A stretch of 23,304 bases of DNA from Cloacimonetes bacterium UBA4175 (GTDB taxonomy: Bacteria > Cloacimonadota > Cloacimonadia > Cloacimonadales > Cloacimonadaceae), in NCBI GenBank assembly GCA_002379855.1, contig DFUX01000029.1:1-23304 (forward strand). The letters are read 5' to 3'. Made by a program: the position numbers and the translations under genes. The notes under the pieces were generated by a model that worked only from the letters and a program-made list of their open reading frames with translations, made no database searches and was not told where the DNA came from. Below are positions 8,235 through 14,841 of this stretch, in pieces. The stretch's first letter is position 1. The number at the start of each line of letters is the position of its first letter.

Positions 8235-9185
8235 GTGAACGCGCCCCGCGGAGAAAAAACCTTCATCTATCCCGTCTTCCTGCCCATGCAGGGCTGCGCC
8301 GGAAAGTGCATCTATTGCGATCAAAACAAGATCAGCGGCGCGGATGCGGATTCCCTGGAAGCGTCCCTTGCGGGAGCGGAGGAGTTTTTGCTGCGCCACC
8401 GGGGCCTTGCCAGGCAGGTCGCCTTTTACGGCGGAACTTTCACCGCTTTGGATCAGGAATACCGCGAAGCCCTGCTGCGACGGCTGCTCGCGGCCTCCGA
8501 TTCCTTCGCCAGCTTCCGCGTTTCCACCCATCCTGCCTACATCGATTCACAGATCCTCACCTGGTGCAAACAATGGCGGATCAGCACCATAGAACTGGGC
8601 GTCCAGGATTTCTCCGATGAGGTATTGTCAGCCTCAAAACGGGGCTACACAGGGGCTCAAGCCCTGGAAGCGGCGAACCTGGTGCGGCAACATGGTTTTG
8701 AACTGGGAGTGCAACTGATGCCCGGTTTGCCCGGCTGGACGGAAGCCAGCCTGGATTACAACCAGCGTATGCTCGAGCGGCTAAGACCGGATCTCCTGCG
8801 CCTCTATCCCCTGATCGTGATCAAAGGCACTCCCCTGGCGAAGCTCTGGCAGCAGGGCGCCTACCAGCCCCTCACCCTCGACCAGGCCATCTCCCAATGC
8901 GCCGATTACCACTCCCTTGCCACTCCCCTGGGCATCCGCGTCATCAAGCTGGGCTTGCCCTCAAACCTCGATCCGGCTGATGTTCTGGCAGGCCCCTGGC
9001 ATGCAGCCTTTGGCGAACTGGTGAAGGCGGAACTGCTCTATCGCGACCTCTGCGCGCGGTATCCGGAAGGCGCCGCCATCATCCTGCCAGCCAGAGAATT
9101 CAATCTGTTGAAGTCCCACGGTGGCCGCTGCCTCAAAAAACTTGAGGCAAGGCACAATAATTGCATGTTAGAAAAGGAGTTTTAA
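8235..9185 (+). CDS. Elp3-like radical SAM protein
   Basis: The 316-residue protein carries the radical SAM cluster motif CxxxCxxC as Cys21, Cys25 and Cys28 (GCAGKCIYCDQNKISG). These cysteines would bind a 4Fe-4S cluster that cleaves S-adenosylmethionine. The SAM-binding FYGGTFTAL (64-72) follows, then IELGVQDFSDEVL (118-130) and the late-barrel GVQLMPGLPGWT. A homologous gene with the same VF.P..GC...C..C.Q..I(S/T)G opening sits beside rnc in many Clostridia, where it is annotated as an elongator-3-like radical SAM protein. No acetyltransferase domain is present, so it is not full Elp3; the substrate is unknown. It starts at GTG 8235, two bases after rnc, with only a weak Shine-Dalgarno, so translational coupling is likely. 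A 7-bp hairpin (9130-9136/9142-9148) lies within its last codons. Confidence 0.85.
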   Translation: MNAPRGEKTFIYPVFLPMQGCAGKCIYCDQNKISGADADSLEASLAGAEEFLLRHRGLARQVAFYGGTFTALDQEYREALLRRLLAASDSFASFRVSTHPAYIDSQILTWCKQWRISTIELGVQDFSDEVLSASKRGYTGAQALEAANLVRQHGFELGVQLMPGLPGWTEASLDYNQRMLERLRPDLLRLYPLIVIKGTPLAKLWQQGAYQPLTLDQAISQCADYHSLATPLGIRVIKLGLPSNLDPADVLAGPWHAAFGELVKAELLYRDLCARYPEGAAIILPAREFNLLKSHGGRCLKKLEARHNNCMLEKEF

Positions 9186-9186
9186 G

Positions 9187-9264
9187 ATGCGCGTTATGGT
9201 GCATCCCAACTCCTATAAGCGTAAAAACAACGAATCTACTACCTACGCGCCATTCAGCGCGTGA
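9187..9264 (+). CDS. Candidate 25-residue small protein or leader peptide
   Basis: An ATG at 9187 opens 25 codons (MRVMVHPNSYKRKN..., ending TYAPFSA) before a TGA. It is preceded by AAGGAG at 9174-9179 with 7 nt spacing, one of the strongest Shine-Dalgarno sequences in the window. It lies one base after the radical SAM stop and 12 bases before the lipoprotein gene. A 6-bp hairpin (ACGCGC/GCGCGT, 9245-9262) covers its end. The peptide is basic and hydrophilic, with no membrane segment, and I do not recognise it. It could be a real microprotein, a leader coupling translation into the lipoprotein, or chance: AAGGAG also encodes Lys-Glu in the preceding gene. Confidence 0.4.
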   Translation: MRVMVHPNSYKRKNNESTTYAPFSA

Positions 9265-9276
9265 AGGATCGGGATT

Positions 9277-10809
9277 ATGAGATACTTTTTGTTTATCCTG
9301 GCCGCACTTGCCTTGATCACGGCTGCTTGCGACATCAGCTCTCCGCGCCTGCCTGCCTGGAACGTGGATCTGAATGTCCCACTCACCAACCAAAGGCTTT
9401 ATGTGGCCGACCTGGCGGATTCAGTTAATATCATTGTGGGCGACGGCCAGATCCTCACCCTCACCGGTACTGGGGAAGCCAGAACCAACCCCTTCGGGGA
9501 GGTCAACTTTACCCCCAATCTGCAGACTCCTCCCATCCCGCTGCTTTCCGGGGTGGTCCATTCCGGCACGGTGCCCATCGAAGATCCGGAAGGCAAGGTC
9601 TTTCTTTCCTACGGCCGCCTGGAAGAAGGGACTCTAAATCTTAATTTTGAAAACATGCAGCCTGGAATCACCAGCCTCAGCCTCACCTTCCCGGATATCA
9701 GGACAGCCCAGGGCGAGAGCTTTGTGGCAGTCTATCCAGGGGGGGATGGCATGCAAACTTACTCTCTCGTGGATTGTTCCATCGGTGTTGATGGCTCAGG
9801 AATCATTTTGAATGAGCTTGCCTATACCCTGAACGTGCAGTCCGACCAGCCGGATGGCACTCCGGTGGGAACGGTGACGCTGCACCTGAACAACCAGTTG
9901 GGCTTTAACATCTTCCAGGGGCGTCTGCTTGGCTACCGCAGGGATTTCACAGGAGAGATTTCCCCCATCGACATCGACTATCCTCACGACTTGGATCAGG
10001 CTGTGCTGCTGCAGGAAGCGAACCTCTTGGTGCGGATTACCAATGAGATCGGTTTCGAGGCGGAGTTTCACGGCGAAATCTTCGCCAAAAACTATAGCAC
10101 TCTGGAAACCCGCTCCATCGAAGTAATGGACAGCACCGAGGCGGGATTGGTGCCTTACATGGCGGCTCCCGCCACGGCGGAAGGGGCCACAGTCACAGAG
10201 CATAATTTTTCCCATAATCTCTATCAGTTGTTGCAGATCATGCCGGATTTCGTGGAACTGCGCAACGCCTATCTGCTCATCAACAGCCGCCCCGGCGAAC
10301 TTGGCTTTGTGGACGAAAATGCCCGGGAGTTTGTGCGTTATCGGGTGGACGCTCCTTTCAAGATGGAGATTATGGACAGTGTGATCGAAATGACGCAACC
10401 GCGATCCGTGGAAATTTCTTCCGATATCCAGAAACACATCCGCGAAAAATTGCTCACCTCCGATCTCTGCCTGGAGGTGCTCAATAAGGTTCCCGTGGGC
10501 GGCACGGGCACCATCTATATAGGCACCGATCCGGATTTGGATCCCGCCAATCCGCAAAGCTGGTCTTTCAGCAAGGCATTCACCGTTCACGCCTCCACTT
10601 CGCCAGGCGGCGACCAACCCCAACAGATAGAGATTTCCCTCAGCAAGGAGGAGGTCGATGTGTTTGCCAACCCCACAGTTTACATGATACTTTCCTTCCA
10701 CTTCGAGCCAAGCAACGGCGTGGTGGAGATCACCGCGGGGCCGGAAGACTATGTCGAGGTCAAGGCCATGCTGCGGGCAAAAGTGCGTGTCAATGAAGAG
10801 GAGGACTAA
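9277..10809 (+). CDS. Large predicted lipoprotein of unknown function
   Basis: The 510-residue product begins with a lipoprotein signal: a short positive N-terminus, a hydrophobic core, and the lipobox ITAAC with Cys18 as the lipid-attached residue. Asp at +2 would signal inner-membrane retention under the E. coli Lol rule, but that rule may not apply in this lineage. The mature protein is rich in alternating polar/hydrophobic residues and looks all-beta, without an enzyme motif I recognise. After the Cys comes a W-[ND]-V-D-L-N-V-P-L-style segment (AWNVDLNVPLTN, about residues 27-38). The Shine-Dalgarno is AAGGA at 9264-9268. The barrel gene starts on the very next base after its stop, so the two proteins probably act together in the envelope. 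Confidence 0.75.
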   Translation: MRYFLFILAALALITAACDISSPRLPAWNVDLNVPLTNQRLYVADLADSVNIIVGDGQILTLTGTGEARTNPFGEVNFTPNLQTPPIPLLSGVVHSGTVPIEDPEGKVFLSYGRLEEGTLNLNFENMQPGITSLSLTFPDIRTAQGESFVAVYPGGDGMQTYSLVDCSIGVDGSGIILNELAYTLNVQSDQPDGTPVGTVTLHLNNQLGFNIFQGRLLGYRRDFTGEISPIDIDYPHDLDQAVLLQEANLLVRITNEIGFEAEFHGEIFAKNYSTLETRSIEVMDSTEAGLVPYMAAPATAEGATVTEHNFSHNLYQLLQIMPDFVELRNAYLLINSRPGELGFVDENAREFVRYRVDAPFKMEIMDSVIEMTQPRSVEISSDIQKHIREKLLTSDLCLEVLNKVPVGGTGTIYIGTDPDLDPANPQSWSFSKAFTVHASTSPGGDQPQQIEISLSKEEVDVFANPTVYMILSFHFEPSNGVVEITAGPEDYVEVKAMLRAKVRVNEEED

Positions 10810-12066
10810 ATGAAGAAACTGCTTCTCCTTTGCGCTGCCTTCATGCTGCTGGCGTCGGTTTCGGCATATTCCAGTACCGGCAGGTCGATGCTCTATTCCG
10901 ACAGCTTTATGCTGCGTGCCAGGGGCGCCGAGGCCAACTACTGGAATCCCGCCCTGCTCAACAGATCATACAACGATGTCCTGTTCCCGGTTCTAAACCT
11001 GGGGATCTATATTGCCAATAACTCCCTGGATCTCGATCTCTACAATTCCGTTGTGGAAAAGGACTTTCTCACGGAGGAGGACAAGGACGAAATCCTGGAC
11101 GCGATAGATGAAAAACTGGGCGTCTATGCCGGCAGCCAGATCGTCCTTTTCGGCTTCAGCAAAGGCCGTTCCGCCGTCACCAGTTCGCTGCACCTGGATG
11201 CCCAAGGGAACCTTTCCGAGCAATATCTGGAGCTGCTGCTGAGAGGCAACACCGAAGACAGCTATGTGTTCACCAAAAAGCAAAACAACGCCTCCGCGCT
11301 TTCCTATGTGGACATCACCTATGGCATGGGCGATATCCGCATCCCGCTGGGCAAAAAGCTCAACCCCATCCAGACCGGATTCGCCCTTAGCATCCTGACA
11401 GGAGTTGGCAGCGGGCACACCGAAAACTACGAAGGCAGATTCAGTTCCACATACGACGGGCTCAGCCTCAAGCAGGACATCCTGCTGCGTGCCGGTTTAG
11501 GCGGTTTTGGCCTTAAAGGCACGCTGGGCGCTGCTTGGCAGACCCCTTTGCCGGGCCTGTCCACCGGCTTCGCTTTGGACAACATTCTGGGATTCATCAA
11601 CTGGCAGGCCAGGTGCATGGACTTCAGCTACCGGCTTGAAGCGGACAGCGTGTATGTGGAAAATTTGGGCGAAGACCTCGACGCTCTGCTCACAGATGAA
11701 TCGGAGGAGATCGAAGGCAAGCCCTTCACCACCAAACTGCCTCTGGAATTCCGCGGCGCTCTGCTCTATGACTTTCCTTATGCCTCGCTTTCCGTGGATT
11801 ACTTCACGGGCCTCACCGAAACGGAGTACTCGCCCGGAACTGGACGGGTGGCCTTTGCCCTTGAGAGCAAGGTGCCTGCGGTGATGCCGCTGTTTTTGGG
11901 CTTCACTCCGGGCAATTCCGATTACCCCTGGCGTGTTTCCTACGGCATCGGCCTGCGCACCAGAAAGGTTGAATGTGGATTGGGAGTGCAGTCCTTTAAA
12001 TCCCTGCTTCCCGGCTACAAGACCAAAGGCCTGGCCTTCGCCACCTATTTCACGATCCGAACTTGA
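10810..12066 (+). CDS. Predicted outer-membrane beta-barrel protein
   Basis: The 418-residue protein has a Sec signal peptide (MKKLLLLCAAFMLLASVSA, cleavage likely after residue 19). RARGAEANYWNPALLN follows at about residues 36-51; the 'A...WNPA' opening is typical of PorV/FadL-like and DUF5723-type barrels. The rest shows repeated amphipathic strands with aromatic residues at strand ends and Gly-rich turns, for example RAGLGGFGLKGTLGAAW and SYGIGLRTRKVECGLGV. The final residues (YFTIRT) lack the classic terminal aromatic. The Shine-Dalgarno lies in the last codons of the lipoprotein gene, and the start codon directly follows that stop. A transport or secretion role is possible but not shown by the sequence. 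Confidence 0.7.
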   Translation: MKKLLLLCAAFMLLASVSAYSSTGRSMLYSDSFMLRARGAEANYWNPALLNRSYNDVLFPVLNLGIYIANNSLDLDLYNSVVEKDFLTEEDKDEILDAIDEKLGVYAGSQIVLFGFSKGRSAVTSSLHLDAQGNLSEQYLELLLRGNTEDSYVFTKKQNNASALSYVDITYGMGDIRIPLGKKLNPIQTGFALSILTGVGSGHTENYEGRFSSTYDGLSLKQDILLRAGLGGFGLKGTLGAAWQTPLPGLSTGFALDNILGFINWQARCMDFSYRLEADSVYVENLGEDLDALLTDESEEIEGKPFTTKLPLEFRGALLYDFPYASLSVDYFTGLTETEYSPGTGRVAFALESKVPAVMPLFLGFTPGNSDYPWRVSYGIGLRTRKVECGLGVQSFKSLLPGYKTKGLAFATYFTIRT

Positions 12067-14060
12067 AATACATCGTCATTGCCCTGATCTCCCTGACGAT
12101 CTCGGGCTTTTTCTACTTTCGCACCCAGCCGGCGCTTTCCCGGGGGAGGCGCTGGCTGCTTTTCTCCCTGCGCGCGCTCAGCCTTTTCATCCTTTTGCTG
12201 CTGCTGATCAGCCCCATTCTCTACTTTATGCGGCAGAACGTCCAAAAACAGCAGATCATCCTGCTGCGCGACGTTTCCGCCAGCCTGGACCTGAAAAGCG
12301 GCAAACAGAGCAAGAAGGACTTCCTCAAACCCCTGGGAGAGCAGGCCGCGAAAAAGTTCGAGCAGGCTGGATATGAGTTGCTCAGCTACGACTTTGCCCG
12401 CGGGCTGGAAGCAGCGTCCGACAACACCCTGTTGATGCCCGCTTTGGCCGAATTGACCGGCAAGCACGATTTCAACAGGGTCAAGGGCATCGTATTGCTC
12501 TCCGACGGCTGGCTGAGGGATGAATCCCTCCAGGGCGTCCGCCAGTTGGGCTGCCCCTTCTATGTGATAGCGGATACTCTCAAACCCAGCCTGGCGGATC
12601 TGGCTATCGTCAAGACTGTGGCAAACCGCCACGCCTGGAAGGGCGAACCCACCATCATCCGCGCGGAACTGAGTTCCTCCGGCTATTCAGGCCCCGCCAC
12701 GGTGGAGTTTCTACTGGGCGGCAAAAAGATTTCCGCTAAGACCTTGCAGCTCAAGGAAGGGGAAATCGCTAGCGTTGATTTCAACCAGCGTTTCAACCAG
12801 ACCGGCTTCTATCCTTACACTCTGAAAGTCTCCGCCGCCGGGGTGGCGGAGCGGTCACAGAACAACAACAGCTATCCCGGCGCCATCGAAGTGCTGAGCG
12901 ACAAACAGCGCGTGCTTGTGCTATCGGACAGCCCCGCCTGGGACAACAAGTTCATTGTGGACGCCCTGGCTGAAAATGAACGCTGGGAGGTGGCCCATTA
13001 CCGCGTGCGGGATGGAAAAGTTTACGCGGGTGAAAAAGCCGTTGCCAGCCTTCCGGATGCCAACCTTGCCGCCCTGGTGATCGTCAACAACGGCAGTCTG
13101 CGCCTCTCCGGCGAGCCTTTGAACTTTATAAACCGCAACCATCAGAAAGGCGTGGGCATCCTCTTTCAGGGCCTGCCTCTGACCGAACTTGCCTCTATTT
13201 TGCCGCTGCAACGCTCCAACATCAGCGCCTCCTACCAGGGCTTTTTGGAGCTGAGCCCGGCAGCCTCCTCCTATCCCATGCTGGGCATCGATGCCGCCGA
13301 ACTGCAGCAGATTCCCCCTCTGGATTACTTCTATGTGACCGCCTCCAAAGGCTCGGAGGTGCTGGCGACGCTTTCCAATCCCCAAAAATCCCCCGCCATC
13401 GCCGTCCGTTCCGCGGGCAACAGCCGCGTGCTGTCCCTGGCCTTCCTCAACCTCTGGAAATGGCAGTTGCAAAGCAAAAGCGGAGGCTATCGCCAACTCC
13501 TCGCCAACAGCGTGACCTGGCTTTCCAACAAGTCATCCAGCGGTTACAGCGCCATCTACAACAGCAACTACTTCCTGGGTGAGCAGATCGATCTGCGCCT
13601 CAGGGCGGAGGACAGCATCCGCTCCCTGCGCCTGGACCTGAATCCCGAACTGAGGATTCTGGACGCGGATGGCAAGGAGATGTTCAAGGATTTTATGACC
13701 CTCTCCGATGGCGAATATGCCAGCTCGCTGACCTTGGACAAACCCGGCCAGTACAGTTTTGAGATCAGGGACAAGGTGAGCGGGGAGACCAGCAAGGGCA
13801 GGTTCAACGTGAGCAACGCCTCTCTGGAAGACCGCGATTTCGACTATAACCTCCCGCTTTTGGCCTGGCTGGCCAGCGACACCCGCGGGGAGTTGCTCTC
13901 GCCCGCTTCCCTGCAGGCTTTCAATCCCCTGCCCGCCCAAAACATTGTCCGCGAGCGGCGCCATGATTTTCCGCTCTACCGCAAGTGGTACATCCCCGGG
14001 CTCTTCATTTTCAGCTTTTGCCTGGAACTCTTCTTCCGCCGCAGGTGGGGACTGCTGTAA
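12063..14060 (+). CDS. Membrane-anchored VWA/BatA-like protein
   Basis: The 665-residue protein has two N-terminal transmembrane helices (about 2-20 and 31-55) and one near the C-terminus (about 637-657), leaving a large extracytoplasmic domain between. Residues 64-190 resemble a von Willebrand A fold: the metal-site motif DVSAS (Asp70, Ser72, Ser74) ends a hydrophobic strand, and LLSDGW (146-151, Asp148) provides the second site. A beta-sandwich of CARDB/BatD-like type (about 195-275, with ERSQNNNSYPGAIEV) follows. Next is a glutamine-amidotransferase-like domain (about 278-490, starting RVLVLSDSPAWDNKFIVDAL) without an obvious catalytic Cys. This architecture is known in predicted membrane proteins of Bacteroidetes and related phyla. 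It starts at TTG, overlapping the barrel stop by four bases (TTGA); no MoxR-type ATPase or other Bat gene lies beside it. Confidence 0.7.
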   Translation: MKYIVIALISLTISGFFYFRTQPALSRGRRWLLFSLRALSLFILLLLLISPILYFMRQNVQKQQIILLRDVSASLDLKSGKQSKKDFLKPLGEQAAKKFEQAGYELLSYDFARGLEAASDNTLLMPALAELTGKHDFNRVKGIVLLSDGWLRDESLQGVRQLGCPFYVIADTLKPSLADLAIVKTVANRHAWKGEPTIIRAELSSSGYSGPATVEFLLGGKKISAKTLQLKEGEIASVDFNQRFNQTGFYPYTLKVSAAGVAERSQNNNSYPGAIEVLSDKQRVLVLSDSPAWDNKFIVDALAENERWEVAHYRVRDGKVYAGEKAVASLPDANLAALVIVNNGSLRLSGEPLNFINRNHQKGVGILFQGLPLTELASILPLQRSNISASYQGFLELSPAASSYPMLGIDAAELQQIPPLDYFYVTASKGSEVLATLSNPQKSPAIAVRSAGNSRVLSLAFLNLWKWQLQSKSGGYRQLLANSVTWLSNKSSSGYSAIYNSNYFLGEQIDLRLRAEDSIRSLRLDLNPELRILDADGKEMFKDFMTLSDGEYASSLTLDKPGQYSFEIRDKVSGETSKGRFNVSNASLEDRDFDYNLPLLAWLASDTRGELLSPASLQAFNPLPAQNIVRERRHDFPLYRKWYIPGLFIFSFCLELFFRRRWGLL

Positions 14061-14229
14061 ACTCTTTCCCCTCCCATACTTCGCCCTCCTTTGCATCCCC
14101 CTCTCCGGCGTGGGTCTTCCGGCAGTCATCCTTAACCCGGTGAGGGATGACCTAAGGATGATGGCGCCAAAGCCAGTAGCAGCAAGGGCGGGCGCTATGA
14201 AGGATTATGAGGAAGGTTGTAGGAATTTT

Positions 14230-14328
14230 GTGGAAAGGTGAAAAGGTGGAATGGTGGAAAGGATTATAGAACGCGGATGACAGGATCGACTGGATCTTTG
14301 AAGGTGGAAAGGTGAAATGGTGGAACGG
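14230..14328 (+). repeat. Purine-rich GGTGGAAAGG direct repeats
   Basis: Two blocks, 14230-14262 and 14303-14328, are built from units such as GTGGAAAGGTGAAAAGG and GGTGGAAAGGTGAAATGG. Each is a string of GTGGAA/GTGAAA steps. They are separated by 40 bases holding GGATGACAGGATCGACTGGATC. They encode nothing evident. Confidence 0.7.
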
Positions 14329-14361
14329 TTTCCCTGAAACAAGCCCCAACAGACTCTATCC

Positions 14362-14440
14362 GTGTCATCCCGGCCTACCGGGGTCCTCGCCGGATCGGTA
14401 ACGATCCGGTGGGGTGGTTTGAGCCGGGATCCAGTCTTTT
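14362..14440 (+). repeat. Palindromic intergenic repeat with a nested hairpin
   Basis: The outer arms ATCCCGGC and GCCGGGAT are followed by CCAGTCTTTT, as in the sister copies, but the loop is expanded by about 40 bases. Inside the loop is a second perfect hairpin, CCGGATCG-GTAA-CGATCCGG (14390-14409). The outer arm differs from the other copies by an A-to-C change that is matched on the opposite arm. Confidence 0.8.
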
Positions 14441-14489
14441 GGAAACAGCCAACCAGCCCTGAAACGAACCACCTCCAGACTACATTACC

Positions 14490-14529
14490 GTGTCATCACG
14501 GGCTTGACCCGTGATCCAGTATTTTCAAA
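14490..14529 (+). repeat. Palindromic intergenic repeat (GTCATCACGG family)
   Basis: Arms ATCACGGG (14495-14502) and CCCGTGAT (14508-14515) pair perfectly around a CTTGA loop. The preceding CATTACCGTGTC and following CCAGTATTTTCAAA extend the match to the other copies, including the left-end copy on the minus strand. Confidence 0.85.
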
Positions 14530-14790
14530 GCCGTTTGAAGTCCGAGTCGGCTTTGGGATTGGGGGAATCTGTACATCTTTCCTTGCCGGCTTGAACTCCA
14601 AACGACCAGCCAGCACGGAGTTCAAAGAGCCTTTACCGGCTGCAAATACCCACCGGACGCCTGGGCTCTTTGGACTTCGTGCGTAAGAAAGAACCAAAAT
14701 CCAGGGCTACTACACCGAATCCAGCGTGGACTTCATGCGGTAGAAGGGCCTGTTATCATGCTGCAAGCGAAACAGCATCAAGCAAGAGCC

Positions 14791-14821
14791 AAAAAAAGGG
14801 GATGAAGCAAGCTCCATCCCC
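14791..14821 (-). terminator. Intrinsic terminator of the peptidase operon
   Basis: On the minus strand GGGGATG (14821-14815) pairs with CATCCCC (14804-14798), with a further G-T pair and AGC/GCT inside the loop, and seven T residues follow. It lies 20 bases past the stop codon of the M14 gene. This is a standard rho-independent terminator for the two-gene minus-strand operon. Confidence 0.85.
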
Positions 14822-14841
14822 GTTTATGCTAATCGTTTACA

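Larger units (their letters stand above)
14061..14790. other. Noncoding, repeat-dense region between converging genes
   Basis: No convincing gene or tRNA is visible in these 730 bases. In order they hold: overlapping inverted repeats at 14125-14160, purine-rich GGTGGAAAGG-type repeats at 14230-14328, a nested palindrome at 14362-14440, a simple palindrome at 14490-14529, a 9-bp inverted repeat at 14591-14625 flanked by GCCGG/CCGGC, and a degenerate direct repeat (TGGACTTCGTGCG near 14670 and TGGACTTCATGCGG near 14727). No T-tract terminator was seen for the plus-strand genes ending at 14060. Confidence 0.75.

Noticed and set aside
9130..9148. GCCTCAA/TTGAGGC hairpin at the end of the radical SAM gene as a terminator
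   Set aside because: It lies inside the coding sequence and no T tract follows; at most it is a local mRNA structure.
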